Source of the DNA: an uncultured Collinsella sp.
GTDB taxonomy: Bacteria; Actinomycetota; Coriobacteriia; Coriobacteriales; Coriobacteriaceae
Reading direction: 5' to 3'
Assembly (NCBI GenBank): GCA_902489775.1
Contig: CABUBH010000021.1
Span: 1 to 34,072, forward strand
Length of the DNA: 34,072 nt
This document shows positions 1 to 7,002 of the stretch, in pieces; the first letter of the stretch is position 1; each line of letters opens with the position of its first letter. The notes beneath the pieces are model-generated. The model saw only the letters and a list, made by a program, of their open reading frames with translations. It made no database searches and was not told where the DNA came from. The position numbers and the translations under genes are program-made.

Positions 1-54
1 GGGAACGGCCTGTCCGCCTAATGTGTTCGGCTGAGATCGGAAATCAACCTTTTT

Positions 55-1434
55 CTAGTGCACAAACATGCGCACGAACTTGTGCTTCCAGCTTGCGTAG
101 GGCGCATAGCGGAACGGCACGTCCAGCCAGGTTGCCTTGCTCACGATGCTCTTCTTGTGGCTAAACGCATCGAAGCTTTCACGGCCATGGTACTGTCCCA
201 TGCCGCTTGCGCCCATGCCGCCAAAGCCCATATGGCTCGTAGCCAGATGCATGATCGTGTCGTTAACGCAGCCGCCGCCAAAGGGCACGTAGCGCACAAA
301 GCGCTGCTGCACCGCGCGGTCCCGGCTAAAGATGTACAGGGCCAGCGGCGTCGGACGCTCCATAATAAACGCCTCGGCCTCGTCTAGACCTTCAAACGTC
401 AGCACCGGCAAGATGGGGCCGAAAATCTCCTCCTGCATCACGGCATCCTCGGGCGTCACGCCGTCCAGGATTGTTGGCTCAATCTTGAGCGAAGCCTCGC
501 GCGCCGCGCCTCCCAGCACAACCTTGTCGGGGTCAATCAGCCCGCGCACGCGCGCGAAGTGCTTGGCGTTGACGATATGGCCGTAGTCCTCGTTGTCGAG
601 CGGATGCTCTCCAAACATACGGCGGGCCTCCTCCTTGATGAGACCCAGCAGCTCGTCGTGCACGCGCGTATCGACCAGCAGGTAGTCGGGCGCCACGCAG
701 GTCTGCCCCACGTTGAGCCATTTACCAAAGGCGATACGGCGTGCCGCGACCTTCAAGTTAGCCGTCACATCCACGATGCAGGGACTCTTTCCGCCCAGCT
801 CAAGCGTCACGGGCGTAAGGTTTTTACTTGCACGCTCCATAACGAGCTTGCCGACCGGAACGCTACCGGTAAAGAAAATCTTGTCCCAGCACTCGTCGAG
901 CAGCGCTTCGTTCTCGGCGCGCCCGCCTTCGACGACCGTCACCAAGCGCGGATCAAATGCCTCTTCACAGATTTGCTTGAGCACCGCGCTCGATGCCGGA
1001 GCATAGGCGCTCGGCTTGATGACCACGGTATTGCCCGCGGCAAGGGCGCCGGCGAGTGGCTCGAGCGTCAGCAAAAACGGGTAGTTCCACGGAGCCATGA
1101 TGAGCGTGACGCCATAGGGCACGGCTTGCGTTTTGCACACGCTCACGGCGTTAGCGAGGTCGCACGGACGCAGGCGCGGACGACTCCATCGCGCCACATG
1201 AGCGATCTGATGACGAATCTCGGAAAGCGACGTGCCGATCTCGCACATATAGGCCTCGTCATGCGACTTGCCCAGATCGGTCTTGAGCGCATGGGCAATA
1301 TCGGCCTCGTGGGCCCGCACCGCATCGCGTAAACTCACGAGCGCACGACGTCGAGCATCGACATCAAACGTGGCGTGCGTCTTAAAAAAGGTGCGCTGGT
1401 CGCCGACGATGCGCGCAATTTCCTCGGTGTTCAT
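55..1434 (-). CDS. NAD(P)-dependent aldehyde dehydrogenase (class 3-like)
   Basis: 459-residue aldehyde dehydrogenase that should oxidise an aldehyde to its carboxylate, or work in reverse on an activated acid less likely. The fold landmarks are in order: the oxyanion Asn in PWNYP (N117), the cofactor Lys (K140), the FTGS turn (188-191), the general base Glu in LELGGK (E212), the nucleophile Cys in GQTCVAP (C246), and the EEIFGP motif further on. The length and the short Lys/Val-rich C-terminus match the class 3 (fatty or aromatic aldehyde, YwdH-like) branch; the substrate cannot be read from sequence. The ATG has AGGAGG five bases upstream, and this site overlaps the stop of the alcohol dehydrogenase gene eight bases before it, so the two are co-transcribed and probably translationally coupled. 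Together they suggest alcohol to aldehyde to acid conversion. Confidence 0.93.
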   Translation of the reverse strand: MNTEEIARIVGDQRTFFKTHATFDVDARRRALVSLRDAVRAHEADIAHALKTDLGKSHDEAYMCEIGTSLSEIRHQIAHVARWSRPRLRPCDLANAVSVCKTQAVPYGVTLIMAPWNYPFLLTLEPLAGALAAGNTVVIKPSAYAPASSAVLKQICEEAFDPRLVTVVEGGRAENEALLDECWDKIFFTGSVPVGKLVMERASKNLTPVTLELGGKSPCIVDVTANLKVAARRIAFGKWLNVGQTCVAPDYLLVDTRVHDELLGLIKEEARRMFGEHPLDNEDYGHIVNAKHFARVRGLIDPDKVVLGGAAREASLKIEPTILDGVTPEDAVMQEEIFGPILPVLTFEGLDEAEAFIMERPTPLALYIFSRDRAVQQRFVRYVPFGGGCVNDTIMHLATSHMGFGGMGASGMGQYHGRESFDAFSHKKSIVSKATWLDVPFRYAPYASWKHKFVRMFVH

Positions 1435-1442
1435 GGACCCTC

Positions 1443-2663
1443 CTAGTTCTCGTCCTCAAACATACCACCTGCAACAACTTCGTACATATGCTCGAGCTCC
1501 AGGCGGTCCATCAAAAGCGGAACGGGGTACAGCGGATTGGCCTCGGCATCGGCATGTGCCGCCATTTTGGGAATGTCGGAGCGGCGAATGCCCGTCACAT
1601 ATTCGGGAATGCCCAAGGCGGCATTCATGCGGTCGACCCAATCGATAAAGGCCTCGGCCGCCAGGCTGTCCTGCGCGGTAGCCGGCGCAATGCCCGCCAT
1701 GCGAGCAAGATCGGCAAGCTTGGGGGCGGCGGCGTCACCATAAGCGCGAAGCATGTGCGGCAGGATGATCGCGTTGGCCAAACCGTGCGGAATCCCGTAA
1801 CGCCCGCCCAGGCTGTGCGCGATGGCATGGACGTATCCAACATAGGAGCGCGTAAAGGCAACACCCGCTTTATACGCCGCCGAAAGCATATTGCGGCGCG
1901 CACGCATGTTCTCCCCGTGCTCATAGGCCTCGAGCAAATTGTCGTGGATGAGCTGCACCGCCTGGCGCGCCATCTTGCGCGTATAGGGCGTGGTGCTGCG
2001 CCCGATAAAGGCCTCGACGGCATGCGTCAGGGCATCCATGCCCGTTTGCCCCGTAATGGAGGCGGGCAGACCGCGCGTAAACTCGGGGTCGTGCACCGCA
2101 TAGCGCGGGATCAGCACAAAGTCGTTGATGGGGTATTTGTAGTGCGTCTCGTCGTCGGTAATTACCGCTGCAAGCGTGACCTCGCTTCCCGTGCCCGCCG
2201 TGGTGGGAACGGCGATGAGCAGCGGCAGGCGACGATGGACACGCAGCAGGCCGCGCATCTTGTTGATGGGTTTGTTGGGTTGCGCGATGCGCGCACCCAC
2301 GCCCTTGGCACAGTCCATGGCAGAACCGCCGCCAAAGCCGATAATGGCCTGGCAGGCGCGCGCTCGATACAGAGACGCCGCTTCCTCCACGTTTGAGACC
2401 GTGGGGTTCGCTGATGTTTTGGCATAGATCGCAACGCCGATTCCCTTGGACGCGAGCGCTGTCTCGAGCGGTGCCGTGAGCCCCAGACGGGCAATGCCGG
2501 GATCCGTCACGATAAGAACCCGCTGTATCGAACGCGCCTGAAGCACTGTGGGCACATCCTCAGCGTGCTCCAGAATGCGTGGCTCGGTATAGGGCAGCAC
2601 CGGCAATGCGATGCGAAAAACCGTTTGATACGTTCGGCACCAGGCGCGGCGGGCTAGATGCAT
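1443..2663 (-). CDS. Iron-containing alcohol dehydrogenase
   Basis: 406-residue group III (Fe-dependent) alcohol dehydrogenase interconverting an alcohol and an aldehyde with NAD(P). The N-terminal nucleotide-binding half shows GFGGGSAMD (109-117) and TTAGTGSE (154-161). The metal ligands are visible in the C-terminal helical half: D210 and H214 in GMDALTHAVEAF, H279 in HAIAH, and H293 in GIPHG. The N-terminal extension before the Rossmann domain (about 45 residues) is of the type found in a Firmicutes/Actinobacteria subfamily. The ATG has GAGGGAG about seven bases upstream. It is the first gene of a two-gene operon with the aldehyde dehydrogenase. A 16-bp dyad sits just upstream (2682-2697) and a second near-copy at 2746-2761, so specific repression or activation is likely. 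The substrate is unknown. Confidence 0.93.
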   Translation of the reverse strand: MHLARRAWCRTYQTVFRIALPVLPYTEPRILEHAEDVPTVLQARSIQRVLIVTDPGIARLGLTAPLETALASKGIGVAIYAKTSANPTVSNVEEAASLYRARACQAIIGFGGGSAMDCAKGVGARIAQPNKPINKMRGLLRVHRRLPLLIAVPTTAGTGSEVTLAAVITDDETHYKYPINDFVLIPRYAVHDPEFTRGLPASITGQTGMDALTHAVEAFIGRSTTPYTRKMARQAVQLIHDNLLEAYEHGENMRARRNMLSAAYKAGVAFTRSYVGYVHAIAHSLGGRYGIPHGLANAIILPHMLRAYGDAAAPKLADLARMAGIAPATAQDSLAAEAFIDWVDRMNAALGIPEYVTGIRRSDIPKMAAHADAEANPLYPVPLLMDRLELEHMYEVVAGGMFEDEN

Positions 2664-2681
2664 AAAGGAAGCTCCCTCATT

Positions 2682-2697
2682 TGTTGATTGGTCAACA
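2682..2697. promoter_or_regulatory. Candidate operator dyad, copy 1
   Basis: Perfect inverted repeat with six-base arms and a four-base centre, TGTTGA-TTGG-TCAACA, lying 18 bases upstream of the alcohol dehydrogenase start. A second copy on the opposite strand lies 64 bases away. The size and symmetry suit a dimeric helix-turn-helix regulator; no such regulator gene is adjacent, so the cognate protein is unknown. Confidence 0.5.
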
Positions 2698-2745
2698 TTT
2701 GCTCGACCGATTGTACTCAGTGGCGGTCAAAGACGGCCTGCCAAT

Positions 2746-2761
2746 CGTTAATCAATCAACA
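2746..2761. promoter_or_regulatory. Candidate operator dyad, copy 2
   Basis: On the minus strand this reads TGTTGATTGATTAACG and matches copy 1 at 13 of 16 positions, including the whole left half TGTTGATTG. It lies in the same divergent gap, upstream of the alcohol dehydrogenase operon and about 50 bases before the rubrerythrin -35 box. Confidence 0.45.
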
Positions 2762-2807
2762 TCTTCATATCTCAAAATTGTTTTATTAAAAATCATTCCT
2801 AATAGGC

Positions 2808-2835
2808 TTCACATTTGCTTGCATTTATGGATAAT
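2808..2835 (+). promoter_or_regulatory. Probable sigma-70 promoter of the rubrerythrin gene
   Basis: TTCACA (2808-2813), a 16-base spacer, then GATAAT (2830-2835); each hexamer differs from consensus at one position. It starts a leader of about 80 bases that contains a small hairpin closed by GTCCGG (2855-2860) and CCGGAC (2878-2883). Just upstream, 2776-2797 is an AT-rich imperfect dyad that could bind a Fur/PerR-type regulator, but it is not a clear match to either box. Confidence 0.5.
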
Positions 2836-2919
2836 AGAACCCGTCAAGACGCACGTCCGGAGAGGGCCCTTACGGGACCGGACAAGCGCCCCATCGCCAT
2901 CGATCGAAAGGATCGAATC

Positions 2920-3480
2920 ATGAAGTTTGTTTGCCCCGTTTGCGGTTATGTGGAAGAGTTTGACGGCGACCAGCTGCCCGAGGACTTCAAGTGCCCCCAG
3001 TGCGGTGTTCCCGGTTCTCGTTTCCTGAAGCAGGAGGAGGGCCAGCTCGAGTGGGCTGCCGAGCACGTCGTGGGCGTCGCCAAGATGGAGGGCGTCTCCG
3101 AGGACATCGTTGCCGACCTGCGTGCCAACTTTGAGGGCGAGTGCTCTGAGGTCGGTATGTACCTGGCCATGGCTCGCGTCGCTCATCGCGAGGGCTATCC
3201 CGAGATCGGCCTGTACTGGGAGAAGGCTGCCCACGAGGAGGCAGAGCATGCCGCCAAGTTCGCCGAGCTCCTGGGCGAGGTCGTGACCGACTCCACCAAG
3301 AAGAACCTCGAAATGCGCGTTGAAGCCGAGAATGGCGCCACCGCCGGCAAGACCGATCTTGCCAAGCGTGCCAAGGCCGCTGGTCTCGATGCCATCCACG
3401 ACACCGTGCACGAGATGGCTCGCGACGAAGCTCGCCACGGCAAGGCTTTCGCTGGCCTGCTCAAGCGCTACTTTGGCTAA
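2920..3480 (+). CDS. Rubrerythrin, rubredoxin domain first
   Basis: 186-residue non-haem iron protein that reduces hydrogen peroxide (and possibly oxygen) to water in the cytoplasm of anaerobes. The N-terminal rubredoxin-type FeS4 site is CPVC (C5, C8) with CPQC (C25, C28). The following four-helix ferritin-like domain carries Glu/His pairs expected for a di-iron site: FEGECSE (71-77), EEAEH (106-110), EMRVEAE (131-137) and EMARDEARH (165-173). The rubredoxin module precedes the di-iron domain, the order found in 'reverse' rubrerythrins of clostridia. The reading frame stays open upstream, but the ATG at 2920 has GAAAGGA eight bases before it and gives the family's normal N-terminus. It has its own promoter and a terminator after the stop, so it is monocistronic. 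Confidence 0.95.
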   Translation: MKFVCPVCGYVEEFDGDQLPEDFKCPQCGVPGSRFLKQEEGQLEWAAEHVVGVAKMEGVSEDIVADLRANFEGECSEVGMYLAMARVAHREGYPEIGLYWEKAAHEEAEHAAKFAELLGEVVTDSTKKNLEMRVEAENGATAGKTDLAKRAKAAGLDAIHDTVHEMARDEARHGKAFAGLLKRYFG

Positions 3481-3515
3481 GCCAACTGCCTGAGACATAA
3501 CCTCTAGCTCGATGA

Positions 3516-3545
3516 GGCCCGGACCGCATGGTTCGGGCCTTCTTC
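3516..3545 (+). terminator. Intrinsic terminator of rubrerythrin
   Basis: GC-rich hairpin with ten-base arms (GGCCCGGACC / GGTTCGGGCC, one G-T pair) and a four-base loop, followed by a short pyrimidine tail. It lies between the convergent rubrerythrin and pdxR genes. Confidence 0.75.
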
Positions 3546-3551
3546 GTGGGC

Positions 3552-4967
3552 TTATTGCAGCTGCTCTTGAAGAACACCGAGCGACTGAGGGCTCAGGTCG
3601 TCGTATTGTATGAGGACGCGAGATGGAGCGTTCTTAGTCGATGCCCGATCAGCCGTCCACAGGCAATCGGCGATGTTGACATAGGAAATACGAGCGTCAG
3701 CGAGAGCCTTCGCGAAACTCTCCCCCGCCTTGTCCTCGGCCAGGGCAACAGTGCAGTAAAGGCCCGCGTCTGCATGCTCGATCGAGACCTCCCCTGCCGG
3801 AAACGCTTTCCGTACAAGCGCTGCCAGGCCATCGCGTGTCTCGCGAGCACGCACGCGCACGCGGTTCACATGCCGCTCGTAATCACCCGATTCCAGCAAG
3901 CGCGCTAAAGCGACCTGGTCAACAGAGCTCACCGACGAAGCGTAAAAACCAAGGTCGCGCCCAAACCGTTCCATCAGCTCATCGGGCAACACCATGTACG
4001 CCAAACGCAACGCCGATGAAAGGCTCTTCGAAAACGTGTTGGTATAGATGACCGATTGAGCGGCATCGATCGACGTGAGCGCGGGAATCGGCTTGCCGGC
4101 AAGGCGAAACTCACAATCAAAGTCGTCTTCGATGAGATACCGACCCGGCCGCTCGGCGGCCCAGCTCAGCAACGCATAGCGACGTGCAATGCTCGTCACA
4201 AGACCGGTCGGATACTGATGAGACGGCATCAGATGAAGGACATCGGTCCCGGTTTTCTGCAGCGCGCTCAAGTCCACGCCCTCAGCATCCAACGGGGCAT
4301 GCCGCACTTCGCAACCCATGGCCTGATAGATGCGCGTCAAGCGCAAATAGCCTGGATCCTCGACGGCATACACCTTGTCCGCGCCAAGCAACTGAACCAA
4401 CATGGTATCGAGCAGCTGGGCGCCCGCACCGATAACGATATTGTCGGGATTGACATTCATGCCCCTTGTCCCGCGCAGATGGTGCGCAATCGCACGTCGC
4501 AGTCGAGCGGTGCCCTGCGCCGGTGCGGGCGAAAAGATTTCACGCTCATCTTCGGACGTCAGCGTCGCCCGTAGCGCACTTTGCCAAAGCCGCGCCGCCT
4601 CCAAAGCGGAAGGAGAAAGCGCATCAAATCGCTCGATCTGTCCGTTGACATCATGCGCGCTGGGACCAACAGGGACGGCATCTCGGTCGATATCCCCCGC
4701 AGCCAAAGCCAAAACCGGCGCATCCGGAAGCTCGCACGCGTAGTAGCCACGACGCGGCATTGAGCAAATATAACCCTCGGCAAGCAACTGGCTATATGCA
4801 TTCTCGATGGTAATGACACTGATACCCAGATGACTCGCAAAGGCGCGCTTAGACGGCAGATGCTCCCCTGCCGCAATGCGCCCGGCAACAATATCATCGC
4901 GAATTTGCTGGTAAACATACTCATAAAGCGATGCTTCGCCGCGATTTTCCAAATTGTAGTCAAGCAT
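3552..4967 (-). CDS. pdxR: MocR/GabR-type regulator of PLP synthesis
   Basis: 471-residue regulator made of a GntR-type winged helix (about 10-75, with LPSKRAFASHLGIS at 37-50) joined by a linker to a full fold-type I aminotransferase-like domain. PLP-site residues are visible: the EDDFDCEF segment (280-287) and the Schiff-base Lys in NTFSKSLS (K314). Such proteins sense pyridoxal phosphate instead of catalysing transamination. The gene is divergent from pdxS-pdxT, which is the classical arrangement of PdxR in actinobacteria and firmicutes, so it probably activates pdxST when PLP is low and may repress itself. The frame extends to an upstream TTG, but the ATG at 4967 is preferred because AGGTGA lies nine bases before it and the winged-helix start fits. 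Two direct repeats in the promoter region support the assignment. Confidence 0.88.
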   Translation of the reverse strand: MLDYNLENRGEASLYEYVYQQIRDDIVAGRIAAGEHLPSKRAFASHLGISVITIENAYSQLLAEGYICSMPRRGYYACELPDAPVLALAAGDIDRDAVPVGPSAHDVNGQIERFDALSPSALEAARLWQSALRATLTSEDEREIFSPAPAQGTARLRRAIAHHLRGTRGMNVNPDNIVIGAGAQLLDTMLVQLLGADKVYAVEDPGYLRLTRIYQAMGCEVRHAPLDAEGVDLSALQKTGTDVLHLMPSHQYPTGLVTSIARRYALLSWAAERPGRYLIEDDFDCEFRLAGKPIPALTSIDAAQSVIYTNTFSKSLSSALRLAYMVLPDELMERFGRDLGFYASSVSSVDQVALARLLESGDYERHVNRVRVRARETRDGLAALVRKAFPAGEVSIEHADAGLYCTVALAEDKAGESFAKALADARISYVNIADCLWTADRASTKNAPSRVLIQYDDLSPQSLGVLQEQLQ

Positions 4968-4978
4968 GGGTCTATCAC

Positions 4979-5022
4979 CTGACCTTATCGAATCATTCAA
5001 TCTGGCATTAGTCTGACCTTGT
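4979..5022. promoter_or_regulatory. PdxR operator candidate: two direct repeats 34 bp apart
   Basis: CTGACCTTAT at 4979-4988 and CTGACCTTGT at 5013-5022 are direct repeats with a start-to-start distance of 34 bases. MocR/GabR regulators are known to bind two direct repeats on one DNA face, and this spacing resembles the one described for GabR. The first copy overlaps the ribosome site of pdxR, so binding there could also limit pdxR expression. Confidence 0.6.
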
Positions 5023-5112
5023 TATTATCTCGAAAACTGAGTATTTCGCCATACCCAGCTCCCCGATAGGATGTTCCGTCAAGCAATGTACATGCCAACC
5101 AAGGGAGCAACC

Positions 5113-6003
5113 ATGGCAGAACAGACCAGCAAGGCCGATCGCGTCAAACTCAATCGCGAGCTCGCGCAGATGCTCAAGGGCGGCGTCATCATGGACGTCA
5201 CCACGCCCGAGCAGGCACGCATCGCCGAGGAGGCAGGCGCCTGCGCCGTTATGGCACTCGAGCGCATTCCGGCCGACATCCGCGCCGCAGGCGGCGTCTC
5301 GCGCATGAGCGACCCCAAGATGATCAAGGGCATCCAAGAGGCCGTCTCCATCCCCGTCATGGCCAAGTGCCGCATCGGTCACATTGTCGAGGCGCAGGTC
5401 CTGCAGGCCATCGAGATCGATTACATCGACGAGTCCGAGGTTCTCTCCCCTGCCGATGACGTCTATCACATCGACAAGACCCAGTTTGACGTGCCGTTTG
5501 TCTGCGGCGCCCGCGATCTGGGCGAGGCGTTGCGCCGTGTTGCCGAGGGCGCCACGATGATTCGTACCAAGGGCGAGCCGGGCACGGGCGACGTCGTTCA
5601 GGCCGTGCGCCATATGCGCAAGATCCAAAAGCAGATCCGCGACGTTGTTGCTCTGCGCGACGACGAGCTCTTTGAGGCAGCCAAGCAGCTGCAGGTTCCG
5701 GTCGAGCTGGTGCGCGGGGTCCATGCCACGGGCAAGCTCCCCGTCGTAAACTTTGCCGCCGGCGGAGTCGCGACCCCCGCCGACGCCGCGCTGATGATGC
5801 AGCTGGGCGCCGAGGGCGTCTTTGTTGGCTCGGGCATCTTTAAGAGCGGCGACCCCGCCAAGCGCGCCGCCGCCATCGTCAAGGCCGTGGCAAACTTCAC
5901 CAACGCCAAGCTCATCGCCGAGCTTTCGGAGGACCTGGGCGAGGCCATGGTGGGCATCAACGCCGACGAAATCGAGATCATCATGGAGGAGCGCGGGCGC
6001 TAG
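5113..6003 (+). CDS. pdxS: Pyridoxal 5'-phosphate synthase subunit PdxS
   Basis: 296-residue (beta/alpha)8 synthase subunit that builds pyridoxal 5'-phosphate from ribose 5-phosphate, glyceraldehyde 3-phosphate and ammonia supplied by PdxT. Signature residues are present: Asp in VIMDVTT (D28), the Lys in VMAKCRIGH (K85, equivalent to Lys81 of the Bacillus enzyme) that forms the ribose imine, and the second Lys in RTKGEPGTG (about 153). The length matches the family (about 294). The ATG at 5113 is chosen because AGGGAG lies five bases upstream; earlier in-frame ATGs have no ribosome site. It is followed after 20 bases by pdxT and is divergent from pdxR. Confidence 0.97.
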   Translation: MAEQTSKADRVKLNRELAQMLKGGVIMDVTTPEQARIAEEAGACAVMALERIPADIRAAGGVSRMSDPKMIKGIQEAVSIPVMAKCRIGHIVEAQVLQAIEIDYIDESEVLSPADDVYHIDKTQFDVPFVCGARDLGEALRRVAEGATMIRTKGEPGTGDVVQAVRHMRKIQKQIRDVVALRDDELFEAAKQLQVPVELVRGVHATGKLPVVNFAAGGVATPADAALMMQLGAEGVFVGSGIFKSGDPAKRAAAIVKAVANFTNAKLIAELSEDLGEAMVGINADEIEIIMEERGR

Positions 6004-6023
6004 TCCAGCAGAAAGGATCGCAC

Positions 6024-6611
6024 ATGAGCGATTATGCAGACCAAACGGTCGCCGTGCTGGCGGTCCAGGGCGCTTTTGCCGAGCACGAGGCAAGACTGTC
6101 CGAGCTGGGCGCACGTTGTATCGAGCTGAGGCAGGCGGCCGATTTGCAGCAGAACTTTGACCGTCTGGTCCTCCCCGGCGGCGAGTCCACCGTTCAGGGC
6201 AAGTTACTTGCCGAGCTTGGTATGCTCGATGAGCTTCGCACCCGCATTGTTGAGGGCATGCCCGTCCTGGGCACCTGCGCCGGCTTGATTCTGTTGGCGC
6301 GCGATCTTGCCGCCCACGACGATAAGGGGACGCCGCGCTTGGCAACCATGGATGTGCTCGTTGAGCGCAATGCTTACGGCAGACAGCTCGGCAGCTTTCG
6401 CACCAAGGGGCAGGTAGGCGGTATCGACGGTGAGGTGCCGCTGACGTTTATCCGCGCGCCCCGCATCGTCGAGGTCCACGGCGACGCCAAGGCCTTAGCG
6501 AAAGTCGACGGGCGCATCGTCGCCGCCCGCCAGGGCAACCAGCTCGGCGTAACCTTCCACCCCGAACTCGACGAAGACACCCGCCTCCACGAACTGTTCC
6601 TGCAAATGTAG
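6024..6611 (+). CDS. pdxT: Pyridoxal 5'-phosphate synthase glutaminase subunit PdxT
   Basis: 195-residue class I glutamine amidotransferase that hydrolyses glutamine and channels ammonia to PdxS. The catalytic triad is visible: C85 in VLGTCAG, H179 and E181 in FHPEL; the oxyanion segment PGGEST is at 51-56. AGAAAGGA precedes the ATG, and the gap to pdxS is only 20 bases, so the two are one operon. The next gene downstream is convergent, and the gap holds several large hairpins, the first beginning 14 bases after the stop. Confidence 0.97.
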   Translation: MSDYADQTVAVLAVQGAFAEHEARLSELGARCIELRQAADLQQNFDRLVLPGGESTVQGKLLAELGMLDELRTRIVEGMPVLGTCAGLILLARDLAAHDDKGTPRLATMDVLVERNAYGRQLGSFRTKGQVGGIDGEVPLTFIRAPRIVEVHGDAKALAKVDGRIVAARQGNQLGVTFHPELDEDTRLHELFLQM

Positions 6612-6624
6612 GTAGAACAAAAAC

Positions 6625-6688
6625 GAGAGTGGATAATCTCCCACTTTGAGCTTGAATGCAGACTCAAACCGGGAGATTATCCACTCTC
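6625..6688. repeat. Large inverted repeat with 18-bp perfect arms
   Basis: The left arm is GAGAGTGGATAATCTCCC (6625-6642) and the right arm is its exact complement (6671-6688). Inside, TTTGAG (6645-6650) pairs with CTCAAA (6662-6667), giving a long stem with a two-base internal loop and an 11-12 base apex. It sits 14 bases after pdxT. There is no U-rich tail, so it is not a standard terminator, though it could protect the pdxST mRNA end. Confidence 0.85.
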
Positions 6689-6693
6689 ATGCC

Positions 6694-6755
6694 ATGTAGT
6701 CGTTGGGGACGTTCTTAAACGACTAGTCAAACAAGAACGTCCCCAACGACTACAT
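6694..6755. repeat. Large inverted repeat with 23-bp perfect arms
   Basis: The left arm 6694-6716 begins ATGTAGTCGTTGGGGACG and is exactly complementary to 6733-6755. The 16-base loop contains the palindrome GACTAGTC. It follows the 6625-6688 element after only five bases, so two unrelated sequences with the same hairpin design stand in tandem. Confidence 0.85.
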
Positions 6756-6791
6756 CGCGATAGACGGCCACGTTTGCCCAGATAATACCGA

Positions 6792-6821
6792 CCAAAATAA
6801 ACCTGTCCCTTTTTGGCAGGT
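6792..6821. repeat. Dispersed 30-bp repeat, copy 1
   Basis: A 30-base sequence containing AAATAAACCTGTCCCT is identical to 26870-26899 about 20 kb away. In this copy the left flank is altered (ACCGACC instead of ACCTGCC), so the terminal inverted repeat is partly lost. Confidence 0.8.
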
Positions 6822-6861
6822 TTGAATCAAGGCAACGCCGATGTTTTGGCACCGACAGCGA

Positions 6862-6960
6862 AAACCCGCCAGAGCGAGCAAGGTGCCTTGAAACGAGGCG
6901 GCATTGATCTTTTGATCATGCCGTCGAAGTTGAAAGGCAGATTGCCGCTCTGGCGGGTTT
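6862..6960. ncRNA. Candidate structured RNA or cruciform: cloverleaf-like fold
   Basis: A 15-bp perfect closing stem (AAACCCGCCAGAGCG at 6862-6876 with its complement at 6946-6960) encloses three smaller hairpins. These are CAAG/CTTG (6879-6890), CGGCA-T-GATC with GATCATGCCG around a TTTT loop (6899-6923), and GGCA/TGCC (6936-6946). The three arms inside one stem make a four-way-junction shape. It lies downstream of both pdxT (plus) and the RGG-tailed protein gene (minus). No promoter was identified; the strand and whether it is transcribed are unknown. A decayed mobile hairpin is the main alternative. Confidence 0.4.
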
Positions 6961-6973
6961 GCAGCGTCAACTA

Positions 6974-7000
6974 GTTACGCGGTTCGTAGAACCGCGTAAC
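6974..7000 (-). terminator. Hairpin immediately after the RGG-tailed protein gene
   Basis: Perfect 12-bp arms (GTTACGCGGTTC / GAACCGCGTAAC) with a three-base loop, two bases beyond the stop codon of the minus-strand gene. There is no T-tract in the direction of transcription, so it may be an mRNA-end stabiliser or a weak terminator. Confidence 0.55.
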
Positions 7001-7002
7001 CC

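Noticed and set aside
5008..6345. Long minus-strand frame over pdxS-pdxT
   Set aside because: It is antisense to clear pdxS and pdxT genes, is rich in Arg/Gly/His from GC-biased codon shadowing, and has no ribosome site or recognisable domain.
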